NCBI GenBank assembly: GCA_030684645.1
Contig: JAUXUF010000187.1
Span: forward strand, 1 to 48,167
Length of the DNA stretch: 48,167 nt
Origin: Bacteroidota bacterium
Lineage (GTDB): Bacteria; Bacteroidota; Bacteroidia; Bacteroidales; Prolixibacteraceae
Reading direction: 5' to 3'
Every line of letters begins with the position of its first letter. Positions within the stretch are counted from its first letter, which is position 1. Both the position numbers and the translations under genes were made by a program. This document shows positions 8,826 to 17,459 of the stretch, piece after piece. The notes beneath the pieces were generated by a model. It was not told the DNA's origin and ran no database searches. It worked only from the letters and a program-made list of their open reading frames with translations.

Positions 8826-8874
8826 GGTCTTCCGACTTCCGTCTGCGGACTTCCAACTTTTTATACGGACTTCC
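8826..8874. repeat. Reverse-complement heptads facing the 8657-8726 array
   Basis: GGTCTTCCGACTTCC, GCGGACTTCC and CGGACTTCC contain three or four copies of the heptad in inverted orientation, about 100 bases from the direct array. The two blocks can pair into a long imperfect stem. The 8727-8825 stretch between them shows nothing recognisable. Confidence 0.6.
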
Positions 8875-8884
8875 ATCCAAATAT

Positions 8885-9307
8885 TTACATTTTTCTTGCT
8901 TCGATCAGCCGTTTGCCATGATCTGCTTCCTTTATCCTGACTTCTACGAATTCTGATGGCAAAAGCGACTCAATCATTTCGGGCCATTCGATAAAACAAT
9001 AATTTCCACTGTAAAGATAATCTTCATAACCCAGATCATACGCTTCTTCCAGTTTTTTAATCCGGTAAAAGTCAAAATGATAAATAACCGATTCATTGAT
9101 TGTGCTATATTCATTGATCAGGGCAAATGTGGGGCTGGTTACATAATCCTGTGAACCCAATTCGTGACAAAGCGCCTTGATAAAGGTCGTTTTTCCTGCT
9201 CCCATTGCTCCGTAAAAGGCAAAAACACGTTCCTCCGGAAAATTATTCAGTAATAATTTAGCTGATTTCTGAAGCGCTGATAAATCTGTCAGTAAAGTCT
9301 GAAACAT
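8885..9307 (-). CDS. tsaE: tRNA t6A biosynthesis ATPase TsaE
   Basis: TsaE works with TsaB and TsaD in making N6-threonylcarbamoyladenosine at position 37 of ANN-decoding tRNAs; it binds and hydrolyses ATP. The 140-residue length is typical. Walker A GAMGAGKTT spans 33-41, and the family motifs VTSPTFALINEY, HFDFYRI and FIEWPE are all present. Cytoplasmic. It is divergent from gcvH, with a 131-base interval to the gcvH ATG. Nothing unusual. Confidence 0.93.
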   Translation of the reverse strand: MFQTLLTDLSALQKSAKLLLNNFPEERVFAFYGAMGAGKTTFIKALCHELGSQDYVTSPTFALINEYSTINESVIYHFDFYRIKKLEEAYDLGYEDYLYSGNYCFIEWPEMIESLLPSEFVEVRIKEADHGKRLIEARKM

Positions 9308-9378
9308 TATTATTCAAATTAGTTCTGCAAATTAATAAAACTTCAGGGAATATGCATAAGCCTGACTTTTGTTAAAGG

Positions 9379-9406
9379 TTTGAATTGAAAATTTGTATTA
9401 CTTTTG
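9379..9406 (+). promoter_or_regulatory. Promoter of gcvH (TTTG - N16 - TACTTTTG)
   Basis: TTTG at 9379-9382 and TACTTTTG at 9399-9406 match the Bacteroidota -33/-7 pattern, with slightly short spacing. Transcription would begin about 25 bases before the ATG at 9439, which favours that start over the upstream in-frame start at 9385. Confidence 0.5.
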
Positions 9407-9438
9407 GATCAGGAAAAACCGTTTTAAAAAATATAAAT

Positions 9439-9819
9439 ATGACTCTGCCAAAAAATTTAAAGTACACCAGCGAACACGAATGGATCAGTGTTGAAGGTAA
9501 TGTTGCAGTTGTTGGAATTACCTCTTTCGCCCAGGGTGAGTTAGGTGACATCGTTTTTGTTGAAATCGAAACTGAAGGAGAAAACCTTGAAAAAGGCGAA
9601 ACTTTTGGAACCATTGAAGCAGTTAAAACAGTATCCGATTTGTTTATGCCAGTAGGAGGTGAAGTTCTGGAAGTAAATCCGGCGCTGGAAGATTCTCCTG
9701 AACTGGTGAACAAAGATCCATACGGCGAAGGCTGGCTGATCAAAATAACCGTTACAAATCCGGCAGAATTGGATGGTTTACTAAGCGCCGAAGAATATCA
9801 GGCCATGCTTGAAGCATAA
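9439..9819 (+). CDS. gcvH: Glycine cleavage system H protein
   Basis: The lipoylated carrier that shuttles the aminomethyl group of glycine between GcvP, GcvT and the lipoamide dehydrogenase. The 126-residue length fits the family. The lipoylation site is Lys63 within EAVKTVSD, preceded by GDIVFVE. The ATG at 9439 gives MTLPKNLKYTSEHEW, the usual N-terminus; an in-frame ATA/ATG extension to 9385 would include the promoter and is rejected. It is a single gene closed by a strong terminator. Other gcv genes are not in the window. If the 19.7-26 kb cluster yields gamma-glutamylglycine, glycine cleavage would be a plausible sink (inference). Confidence 0.95.
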   Translation: MTLPKNLKYTSEHEWISVEGNVAVVGITSFAQGELGDIVFVEIETEGENLEKGETFGTIEAVKTVSDLFMPVGGEVLEVNPALEDSPELVNKDPYGEGWLIKITVTNPAELDGLLSAEEYQAMLEA

Positions 9820-9862
9820 AAAATAAAGCCCTGAAGATCGTTCTTCAGGGCTTTATTTTTTA
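9819..9862 (+). terminator. Strong bidirectional terminator after gcvH
   Basis: AAATAAAGCCCTGAAGA, a 4-base loop and TCTTCAGGGCTTTATTT form an essentially perfect stem of about 17 pairs flanked by A and T tracts on both sides. It can stop transcription of gcvH and of infB from the other strand. Confidence 0.85.
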
Positions 9863-9966
9863 TGTAATTACCGTTTATGCGATATCCCGCGCAACCTCTC
9901 CGTGGTAACTAAAATCCAAGCCATCTTTATATAGGCTTTGAATTATGAGAAAATAGGATTGTTGAA

Positions 9967-12900
9967 CTAAAGTGACTTGGCAACTTCTGTTAAGGTAAAG
10001 GCTTCAATAAAGTCACCCTCTTTTACATTGTTGTAATTGTCAATATTTAATCCGCATTCGTAACCTTTGTTAACTTCTTTTACATCATCCTTGAATCGTT
10101 TTAGCGATCCGAGTGTTCCGGTATAAATTACAATTCCATCGCGAATAACCCGAACTTTGTCTTTCCGGATAATTTTTCCATCGCGAACGATACAACCGGC
10201 AATGGTACCAACCTTGGTGATATCGAATGCTTCCATAACTTCTGCTGTTCCGGTGATTTCTTCCTTGATTTCAGGAGAGAGCATCCCTTCCATTGCAGCC
10301 TTTATTTCGTTGATGGCATCGTAGATAATCGAATACAGACGGATGTCGATTTGTTCTTTATCTGCGATCTTACGGGCGCTTACTGATGGCCGTACCTGGA
10401 ACCCAACGATAATGGCGTTGGAAGCAGTTGCAAGCATAATATCCGATTCGGAAATCGCACCTACCGCTTTGTGGATCACATTAACCTGAATTTCCTGAGT
10501 CGAAAGTTTAATCAATGAATCAGAAAGCGCTTCGATTGATCCGTCCACGTCACCCTTCACAATCAGGTTCAATTCCTGGAAGTTACCGATGGCAATACGT
10601 CGGCCAATTTCATCGAGTGTAATATGTTTTTGAGTACGAAGTCCCTGTTCACGGGCCAGCTGTTCACGTTTATTGGCAACGTTGCGGGCATCCCGTTCAT
10701 TTTCCATGACATTAAATTTGTCACCTGCCTGTGGCGCTCCATCAAGTCCCAGAATAATTACCGGTTCAGCAGGAAGGGCAACAGTAACCTTTTGGTTACG
10801 TTCATTAAACATCGCCTTTACATGACCGTAATATTGGCCGGCCAAAAGAACATCGCCAACTTTCAATGATCCGTTTTGCACGAGCACTGTGGCTACATAA
10901 CCACGACCTTTATCAAGTGTTGATTCGATAACTGTTCCTGTGGCACGTTTATTCGGATTGCCTTTTAATTCGAGCATTTCAGCTTCAAGCAATACTTTTT
11001 CGAGCAATAAATCAACATTTAATCCGGTTTTGGCAGAAATATCCTGACTTTGGTATTTACCGCCCCAAGCTTCAACCAGATAATTCATGCCGGCCAGTTT
11101 TTCCTTGATTTTTTCAGGATTTGCTCCTGCTTTGTCAATTTTATTGATGGCAAACACAATTGGAACTCCAGCTGCAGCAGCATGGTTAATGGCTTCAATT
11201 GACTGTGGCATGATGTTGTCGTCGGCTGCAATGATAATAATTGCAATATCGGTAACCTGGGCGCCCCTTGCACGCATCGCTGTAAAGGCTTCGTGTCCCG
11301 GAGTATCCAGAAAGGTTATTTCGCGTCCGTTATTCAGTTTCACATGGTAAGCCCCGATATGCTGGGTAATACCTCCGGCTTCACCGGCAATTACATTAGT
11401 ACTTCGGATATGGTCAAGCAACGAAGTTTTACCTTGGTCAACGTGTCCCATCACCGTTACAATTGGCGCTCTTGGCAACAGTTGATCTTCGGTATCAGGC
11501 TCTTCTTCTATGGCAACCTGAATTTCGGCGCTTACAAACTCCACTTTGAAGCCGAATTCATCGGCAACAATGGCCATGGTTTCGGCATCCAAACGTTGAT
11601 TAATCGATACGAACAGGCCGAGGCTCATACATGTTGAAATGACACTGGTCACTGAAGTATCCATCATAGTTGCCAGTTCGTTTACCGAAACGAATTCGGT
11701 CACTTTCAGAATATTCTGATCGGCCTCATCACGTTCAGCCTGGGCAGCCATTTTGTCGCTGACCATCTGACGTTTATCTTTCCGGTATTTTGAGCCTTTG
11801 GATTTTGTCCCTTTGGTTGTCAGTCGGGCCAGTGTATCTTTAATTTGTTTTTGTACATCCTCTTCGCTCACTTCTTTTTTAAGAAGCGTACGTTTTTTTA
11901 AACCGGCATTTCCTCCTGCAGGACGTGCAGCACCACCAATATTTTTGGTAACTACCAGTTTTTTCCGTTCGCCAGCAACAACAGGTTTATCGGTAGCACT
12001 TACGCGTTGCTGATTTCCGGGGATATCTTTGGTAATACGTTTTCTTTTTTTCTTTCGATTTTGCGCCTGAATGGATTCTGCTGATTGAGCAGCTGGTTTC
12101 CGATCTCCTGAAAGTTCGATTTTTCCAACCACTGTAGGGCCATTCAGCTTTTCAGTTTTTGCCTTGATGACTGTTGGGCCAGTTCTTTCGGTTGAAGGTG
12201 TTTTTTTGTGAACAGTCTCGCTTTCGGCAGGTTTTTGTTCATCCCGACGGACCCGCTCCCGATCTTTTCGTTCGTCTTCCTTTTGTTTTTTGCTTTTTTT
12301 AGCAGGTCTGGTCTTTTGATTTAATAATTCTAGATCAATCCGACCAACCACTTTCACTTCTTCAACCTTGGGAACATTCGTAGTTAAAACATCCGTGTTG
12401 AAACGGTCATCATCGGCTATGACGGGAGCCGACTCTTCCTGAATTTCAGGTTGAACAGGAGTTACATGTTTTTTCTCTTTAGGAGCATGAGTCACTTTAA
12501 CTTCTTCAACTACTACTGCAGTATTCTGAACCGGTTCAGCTTCAACAACGGGCTTTTTTGGAGCAATTTTTGGTTTCTCCTCTGCCTGTACCGGGGTCTC
12601 TTCCTTTTTCTTATGGGGGCTCAGGTTATCAAGGTTAATTCTACCAACCACTTTTGGAGCTTCGATTTCCTGACGGTTAGTAGTAATTAGTTCTTCCTTG
12701 TGTTCGTGCCTGACTGGTTTTGGCTCAATATGCGGTACTGGTTCAATCTTTTTGGAGACGTGTCCTTTTATGATTACTTCGTCATCTTCGTAATCCTCGT
12801 CAACATGTTTGTGACCTGAATCTTTTACATCTTCCAAAGAAATCGATTCTTTGGCGCTACGATGACTTTTCAGATTGATTAACTCTGACTCTTTCTTCAG

Positions 12901-13077
12901 ACTCACATCACCCTTATATTCTTTTTCAAGAAGATGGAATACGTCGTCTGAAATTTTGTTATTTGGATTTGTATCAATATCAAATCCTTTCCGGTGCAGA
13001 AAATCAACGATGGTTGAAATACCAACATTAAAATCCCGCGCTACTTTACTTAGTCGTTTTATACTACCTATAACCAT
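9967..13077 (-). CDS. infB: Translation initiation factor IF-2
   Basis: The GTPase that brings fMet-tRNA to the 30S subunit and promotes subunit joining. At 1036 residues it is a long IF-2: a helical IF2N-like start ([22 protein letters not shown] is the opening motif region, residues 9-31), a charged lysine/glutamate-rich linker to about 450, a second IF2N-like helical segment ([15 protein letters not shown]), then the G domain with GHVDQGKTS near 543-551, DTPGHEAF and NKIDKAG, and the beta-barrel and C-terminal tRNA-binding domains. It is the last gene of rimP-nusA-infB; 119 bases separate it from nusA, and no -7 box was seen there. Cytoplasmic, essential. Confidence 0.97.
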   Translation of the reverse strand: MVIGSIKRLSKVARDFNVGISTIVDFLHRKGFDIDTNPNNKISDDVFHLLEKEYKGDVSLKKESELINLKSHRSAKESISLEDVKDSGHKHVDEDYEDDEVIIKGHVSKKIEPVPHIEPKPVRHEHKEELITTNRQEIEAPKVVGRINLDNLSPHKKKEETPVQAEEKPKIAPKKPVVEAEPVQNTAVVVEEVKVTHAPKEKKHVTPVQPEIQEESAPVIADDDRFNTDVLTTNVPKVEEVKVVGRIDLELLNQKTRPAKKSKKQKEDERKDRERVRRDEQKPAESETVHKKTPSTERTGPTVIKAKTEKLNGPTVVGKIELSGDRKPAAQSAESIQAQNRKKKRKRITKDIPGNQQRVSATDKPVVAGERKKLVVTKNIGGAARPAGGNAGLKKRTLLKKEVSEEDVQKQIKDTLARLTTKGTKSKGSKYRKDKRQMVSDKMAAQAERDEADQNILKVTEFVSVNELATMMDTSVTSVISTCMSLGLFVSINQRLDAETMAIVADEFGFKVEFVSAEIQVAIEEEPDTEDQLLPRAPIVTVMGHVDQGKTSLLDHIRSTNVIAGEAGGITQHIGAYHVKLNNGREITFLDTPGHEAFTAMRARGAQVTDIAIIIIAADDNIMPQSIEAINHAAAAGVPIVFAINKIDKAGANPEKIKEKLAGMNYLVEAWGGKYQSQDISAKTGLNVDLLLEKVLLEAEMLELKGNPNKRATGTVIESTLDKGRGYVATVLVQNGSLKVGDVLLAGQYYGHVKAMFNERNQKVTVALPAEPVIILGLDGAPQAGDKFNVMENERDARNVANKREQLAREQGLRTQKHITLDEIGRRIAIGNFQELNLIVKGDVDGSIEALSDSLIKLSTQEIQVNVIHKAVGAISESDIMLATASNAIIVGFQVRPSVSARKIADKEQIDIRLYSIIYDAINEIKAAMEGMLSPEIKEEITGTAEVMEAFDITKVGTIAGCIVRDGKIIRKDKVRVIRDGIVIYTGTLGSLKRFKDDVKEVNKGYECGLNIDNYNNVKEGDFIEAFTLTEVAKSL

Positions 13078-13196
13078 AAACCCACTCAGTTAAATAAACC
13101 TCAAAATAATTTTAAGGAATTAACGATGATGCAATTTTACATTCAAAATCTAAAATGCCCTAATTTACATACAATAATTTGATTAAACTTTCCAGT

Positions 13197-14432
13197 TTAT
13201 TCAAATTCATTTTTCAGTATTCTCAGAACTTCGTCGATGGTTTCCTCTTCGAGGTCGGTTCTTTTGATCAGTTCTGACCGGGTAAGAGTTAATACGTTTT
13301 TCGCCGTATCGCATCCTATTGATTTCAATTGGTCAATGACCCAGCTTTCAATTTCATCGGCAAACTCTTCCAGGTTCACATCTTCATCGTCCTGTGCGAC
13401 TTCGCGGTAAACATCAATTTCGTAACCGGTCAACTGACTGGCTAACCTGATGTTCAACCCACCCTTACCGATGGCCATTGAAACTTCGTCGGGCTTCAGG
13501 TAAACATCGGCCCGTTTGGTGTCTTCGTGCAATTTGATGGAGGATACTTTAGCCGGATTCAATGCGCGTTGAATGAACAACTGCATATTGGCCGAATAAT
13601 TAATCACATCAATATTTTCGTTGCGCAATTCACGGACAATGCCATGAATGCGTGAACCTTTCATACCGACACAAGCTCCAACCGGGTCAATCCGTTCGTC
13701 GTAAGACTCGACGGCCACTTTTGCCCTTTCGCCCGGAACCCTGACAATTTTTTTAATGGTAATCAAACCATCAAAAATTTCAGGAACCTCGAGTTCGAAC
13801 AAACGTTCGAGGAAAACAGTCGATGTACGCGAAAGAATGATCAGCGGATTATTGTTACGCAATTCTACTTTGTAAACTACAGCTCGCAGATTATCTCCTT
13901 TTCTGAAATAATCTGAAGGAATTTGTTCCGTTCGTGGAAGGATCAATTCATTTCCTTCGTCGTCCAAAATCAGTATTTCCTTTTTCCAAACCTGGTAAAC
14001 TTCGCCTGCAACTATATCACCGATTTTATTCTTGTATTTGTTGTAAATATGGTCTTTTTCAAGTTCCATAATGCGACTTGCAAGATTTTGACGCAAATTC
14101 AGAATAGCCCTGCGGCCAAATTGGGCAAGTTTCACCTCGTCGGTTACTTCTTCACCAATTTCATAATCTGCATCAATTTTTTTGGCTTCCTTCAGGGTAA
14201 TTTGCCTGTTCGGATCTTCAAAATCCTCGTCAGCAACGATCTCCCTGTTGCGCCAAATCTCAAAGTCACCCTTATCGATGTTAATAATCACATCGAAGTT
14301 TTCATCTGAGCCATAGGTCTTTTGCAGAACATTTTTAAAGACATCTTCCAATACGCTCATCATCGTGGCGCGGTCGATGTTTTTTAGTTCCTTAAATTCG
14401 GCAAAGGTGTCGATAAGATTAAGAGTCTCCAT
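13197..14432 (-). CDS. nusA: Transcription termination/antitermination protein NusA
   Basis: Binds RNA polymerase and nascent RNA, affecting pausing, termination and antitermination. The 411-residue protein has the N-terminal polymerase-binding domain (1-125), an S1 domain (about 130-200, KIGDIVAGEVYQVWKKE), then two KH domains with VGACVGMKGSRIHGIVREL and MAIGKGGLNIRLASQL. A short helix-hairpin-helix-like tail (345-411) is present, without the two acidic repeats of E. coli NusA, as is usual for the phylum. It lies 11 bases after rimP in the same operon. Confidence 0.96.
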   Translation of the reverse strand: METLNLIDTFAEFKELKNIDRATMMSVLEDVFKNVLQKTYGSDENFDVIINIDKGDFEIWRNREIVADEDFEDPNRQITLKEAKKIDADYEIGEEVTDEVKLAQFGRRAILNLRQNLASRIMELEKDHIYNKYKNKIGDIVAGEVYQVWKKEILILDDEGNELILPRTEQIPSDYFRKGDNLRAVVYKVELRNNNPLIILSRTSTVFLERLFELEVPEIFDGLITIKKIVRVPGERAKVAVESYDERIDPVGACVGMKGSRIHGIVRELRNENIDVINYSANMQLFIQRALNPAKVSSIKLHEDTKRADVYLKPDEVSMAIGKGGLNIRLASQLTGYEIDVYREVAQDDEDVNLEEFADEIESWVIDQLKSIGCDTAKNVLTLTRSELIKRTDLEEETIDEVLRILKNEFE

Positions 14433-14443
14433 CTCGTCCCGTT

Positions 14444-14905
14444 TTAAAATTTTATTATTTTTTTAGCTTCTTTAATCTCTGAATATTCAATCGGATGGAC
14501 CCTTGTGACAAGTTCCTTCTTTTTTGATCCTTCTGATTTTTCCTTAGTTGTTACCTCCAGATCAATTCCCTGATCATCGGCTTTAGTCATTATCCCAGTC
14601 AGTTTCTGACCGTTGGTCAGCAATACGTCGATTTCTGTACCGATGTTTTTCTTATACTGACGAATCAGACTGAAAGGTTCGCTTAACCCGGCAGAAAACA
14701 CCGATAACTCAAAATCTTCTGCTTCCCTGTCCAGATTGCTTTCGATATACCTGCTGATTTCTACAATCTGGTTGATCGAAATACCGCTGTCACTGTCAAC
14801 CATGACATGGATAACATTGCTCGTTGAAACAGTTACATCAACCAGAAACTGGTCATCTGCAAGCTTTCCATTTACAAGTTCAGCTATTTTTACTTTGTCG
14901 ATCAT
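14444..14905 (-). CDS. rimP: Ribosome maturation factor RimP
   Basis: Needed for late assembly of the 30S subunit. The 153-residue protein has the two-domain RimP form: an N-terminal domain with VMVDSDSGISINQIVEISRY and a C-terminal SH3-like domain with the SVFSAGLSEPF block and TNGQKLTGIMTK. It is the first gene of the rimP-nusA-infB operon, with its own promoter and a leader hairpin upstream. Standard position and length. Confidence 0.94.
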   Translation of the reverse strand: MIDKVKIAELVNGKLADDQFLVDVTVSTSNVIHVMVDSDSGISINQIVEISRYIESNLDREAEDFELSVFSAGLSEPFSLIRQYKKNIGTEIDVLLTNGQKLTGIMTKADDQGIDLEVTTKEKSEGSKKKELVTRVHPIEYSEIKEAKKIIKF

Positions 14906-14920
14906 ATTTTTGTAATAAAA

Positions 14921-14941
14921 TAGGGGACTTTCGATCCCCTA
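14921..14941 (-). promoter_or_regulatory. Leader hairpin before rimP
   Basis: In the minus-strand transcript TAGGGGA, a 7-base loop and TCCCCTA form a GC-rich stem followed by TTTTATTAC and, soon after, the rimP start. It lies between the proposed transcription start and the ATG. It could be a weak attenuator or a translation-blocking hairpin; no T run of classical length follows, so function is inference. Confidence 0.45.
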
Positions 14942-14968
14942 CGCTCTGGTTTTCCCAAATTGTCGCGA

Positions 14969-14999
14969 CAAAAATAGTAATTTTAATTAAATTGTCAAA
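14969..14999 (-). promoter_or_regulatory. Promoter of rimP-nusA-infB (TTTG - N19 - TATTTTTG)
   Basis: Read on the minus strand, TTTG (14999-14996), 19 bases and TATTTTTG (14976-14969) match the Bacteroidota -33/-7 consensus including its usual spacing. It lies about 64 bases upstream of the rimP ATG. This is the best promoter match in the window. Confidence 0.6.
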
Positions 15000-15071
15000 A
15001 TCAATTGATTAAGCTTTTCATTAATCAAAAAAACGATCCTACTGAAAAGTCAACCCAAACAAAAACTTTCC

Positions 15072-15079
15072 TACTTTTG
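15072..15079 (+). promoter_or_regulatory. -7 box (TACTTTTG) of the HD/lpx unit
   Basis: TACTTTTG stands 34 bases before the TTG start at 15114 and fits TAnnTTTG. It supports the short TTG-started form of the HD protein. No clear -33 TTTG was seen. Confidence 0.5.
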
Positions 15080-15113
15080 TAAAGTTCTTCCTGACAAACA
15101 GACCATTAATATC

Positions 15114-16367
15114 TTGAAAACAAATAAGAAGAAAATAATTAACGATCCGGTTTTTGGTTTTATCAACATCCGCTCCGAATTGGTCTTTGATTTAATTGAA
15201 CATCCGTATTTTCAGCGATTGCGCAGGATTAAGCAACTTGGCCTTTCGTGCATGGTTTATCCGGGAGCCAACCATACCCGATTCGAACATGCTTTGGGGG
15301 CAGTTCATCTGATGCGGTCGGCCATTGCCATACTCCGGCTAAAAGGACAGGACATTACTGACGAAGAAGCTGATGCGGTTACAGTTGCCATTTTGTTACA
15401 CGATATCGGGCACGGACCATTTTCTCATGTACTCGAAAGCACCCTGGTTCAGGAGGTTTCGCACGAACGCATTTCACTTCTCCTGATGGAAGAGCTGAAC
15501 CGCCAGTTTGACGGCAAACTTAGCCTGGCCATCCGGATTTTTACCAACCACTATCCCAAACACTTCCTGCATCAGCTCGTTTCGAGCCAACTCGACATGG
15601 ACAGGCTCGATTACCTGAGCCGTGATAGTTTCTTTTCAGGAGTATCAGAGGGAATAATCAGCTCAGAGCGCATCATTAAAATGCTGAATGTGAAAAACGA
15701 TGAGCTGGTGGTTGAATTCAAGGGAATCTACTCGGTCGAAAACTTTCTGATCGCCCGTCGTCTGATGTATTGGCAGGTTTATTTACACAAAACGGTTATT
15801 TCGGCTGAGTACCTGTTAATAAACGTACTCGCACGTGCGCGTGAGCTGGCATTTAAAGGTGTTGATTTGTTTGCCACACCGGTTTTGAAAGCGTTTTTAT
15901 CCAACGAAATTACGCTGGATGACTTTGTTCACAATCGCCCGGTTAACGGACGTCCGGTTTTGGATCTCTTTACCAATCTGGATGACAACGACATTATTGC
16001 ATCCATCAAAGAATGGCAGAATCATCCTGATTATGTTTTGTCTTACCTGTCAGGTTGTGTGATCAACCGGCGTTTATTTAAAATAAAGATCAGCAAGAAA
16101 CCTATCCCGGAACATAAGATTGTCCTGCTGAAAGAAAAGATATGCAATCAGTTTAATGTTTGTGAGGAGGTGATGCATTATTTCCTGATTACGGATACTA
16201 TCTCAAATAGTGCGTATAATAAGGTTTCCAGCGATAAAATTAATGTTTTGTTCAAAAACAATAAGACAAGTGATATTGCAGATGCTTCGGATATTAATCT
16301 CTCTGTTTTTTCTGAAACCGTCAGGAAATATTTCATCAGTTATCCGAAAGAATTGGACATTAAGTAA
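15114..16367 (+). CDS. HD-domain phosphohydrolase
   Basis: A 417-residue HD-superfamily protein of the dNTPase-like group. Metal ligands are evident: RFEHALGAVHL (His), LLHDIGHGPFSH (His-Asp) and LDMDRLDYLSRD (Asp), in the order seen in dGTP triphosphohydrolase-related enzymes and SAMHD1-like proteins. The start is a TTG, because no ATG lies between the -7 box and the conserved IINDPVFGFI opening. The exact substrate (a dNTP or another nucleotide) cannot be read from sequence. It lies 36 bases before lpxD, a neighbourhood common in this phylum, though lpxD has its own -7 box. Cytoplasmic. Confidence 0.85.
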   Translation: MKTNKKKIINDPVFGFINIRSELVFDLIEHPYFQRLRRIKQLGLSCMVYPGANHTRFEHALGAVHLMRSAIAILRLKGQDITDEEADAVTVAILLHDIGHGPFSHVLESTLVQEVSHERISLLLMEELNRQFDGKLSLAIRIFTNHYPKHFLHQLVSSQLDMDRLDYLSRDSFFSGVSEGIISSERIIKMLNVKNDELVVEFKGIYSVENFLIARRLMYWQVYLHKTVISAEYLLINVLARARELAFKGVDLFATPVLKAFLSNEITLDDFVHNRPVNGRPVLDLFTNLDDNDIIASIKEWQNHPDYVLSYLSGCVINRRLFKIKISKKPIPEHKIVLLKEKICNQFNVCEEVMHYFLITDTISNSAYNKVSSDKINVLFKNNKTSDIADASDINLSVFSETVRKYFISYPKELDIK

Positions 16368-16374
16368 TTTAAAC

Positions 16375-16382
16375 TATTTTTG
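16375..16382 (+). promoter_or_regulatory. -7 box (TATTTTTG) of lpxD
   Basis: TATTTTTG ends 21 bases before the lpxD ATG at 16404, just after the stop of the HD gene, so the lpx genes may have their own promoter in addition to read-through. Confidence 0.5.
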
Positions 16383-16403
16383 CACGGCAATTAGAAAACG
16401 ATT

Positions 16404-17447
16404 ATGGAATTCAAAGCTCAAAGTATAGCTGATTTTCTGGGAGGTACGGTTGAAGGTGATGCCAATGTAACAGTTTCAGATGTAGCCAAAATTGAAGAAG
16501 GCAAACCCGGAACATTAGCTTTCCTCTCCAATGCCAAATATAACAGATACCTTTACGAAACCGAAGCTTCCATCGTCATTGTTAATATGGACATGGAACT
16601 AGAGGCTGAAGTAAAAGCTACTTTAATCCGGGTTCCGGATGCTTACAAAGCATTTGCTTCATTGCTCGAATTAGTTCAGCAAGCCAAAGTAAACAAAACA
16701 GGAATTGAAAATCCTTCATTCATAGATGTCACTGCTACCTTAGGTAAAGATCTCTATATCGGCGCTTTTGCTTATATTGGTAAAAATGTATGCATTGGGA
16801 ATCATGTTAAAATCTATCCCCAGGTGTATATTGGCGACAACACAACCATTGGTGATGACAGCATTCTGTTTGCAGGGACAAAAATTTACGAAGACTCCAA
16901 AATAGGTAAGGCTTGCATCATTCATGCAGGGGCAGTGATCGGATCAGATGGATTTGGATTTGCACCTACTGAAGACGGAACTTATAAAAAGATTCCACAA
17001 ATTGGAAATGTAATTCTGGAAGATTGGGTTGAGATTGGCGCCAATACCACCATCGACCGTGCGACCATGGGTTCAACGATTATCCGGAAAGGAACTAAAA
17101 TAGATAACCTGGTACAAATAGCTCATAATGTTGAAATTGGTGAGAACACCGTAATGGCGGCATTAACAGGCATTTCAGGATCAACCAAGATCGGTAAAAA
17201 CTGTCGCTTTGGCGGTCAGGTAGGCGTTGCCGGGCACCTCACTATTGGAGACAATGTAAATCTCGGTGCCATGAGTGGCGTTTCGAACAACATAAAATCA
17301 GATAAGACCGTATTGCTGGCCCCGGCCATGGACATTGCCCAGGCGGTAAAAGTTGCTGTTGTTTACCGAAACCTGCCACAACTTCGCGAGCAGGTGCTCG
17401 ATTTGGTTAAACAAGTCGCAGAGTTAAAAATAAAGCTTGAAGAATAA
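16404..17447 (+). CDS. lpxD: UDP-3-O-acylglucosamine N-acyltransferase LpxD
   Basis: Adds the N-linked 3-hydroxyacyl chain to UDP-3-O-acylglucosamine, the third step of lipid A synthesis, using acyl-ACP. The 347-residue protein has the N-terminal UDP-binding domain (1-100, [21 protein letters not shown]) and a left-handed beta-helix of hexapeptide repeats (about 105-320). The catalytic His lies in [14 protein letters not shown]-terminal helix ([20 protein letters not shown]) completes the trimer. It abuts lpxC/fabZ. Confidence 0.96.
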   Translation: MEFKAQSIADFLGGTVEGDANVTVSDVAKIEEGKPGTLAFLSNAKYNRYLYETEASIVIVNMDMELEAEVKATLIRVPDAYKAFASLLELVQQAKVNKTGIENPSFIDVTATLGKDLYIGAFAYIGKNVCIGNHVKIYPQVYIGDNTTIGDDSILFAGTKIYEDSKIGKACIIHAGAVIGSDGFGFAPTEDGTYKKIPQIGNVILEDWVEIGANTTIDRATMGSTIIRKGTKIDNLVQIAHNVEIGENTVMAALTGISGSTKIGKNCRFGGQVGVAGHLTIGDNVNLGAMSGVSNNIKSDKTVLLAPAMDIAQAVKVAVVYRNLPQLREQVLDLVKQVAELKIKLEE

Positions 17448-17459
17448 TTGAAATCAGGA

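Noticed and set aside
9385-9438. Extended start for gcvH
   Set aside because: The extension contains the -7 box and gives residues unlike any H protein.
9918-9940. Short hairpin (AAGCC/GGCTT) after infB
   Set aside because: Stem of five to seven pairs without a T tract; the strong stem at 9819-9862 suffices.
11293-11637. Long plus-strand open frames opposite infB, with others near 10624 and 11798
   Set aside because: Antisense shadows of a highly conserved gene with no recognisable product.
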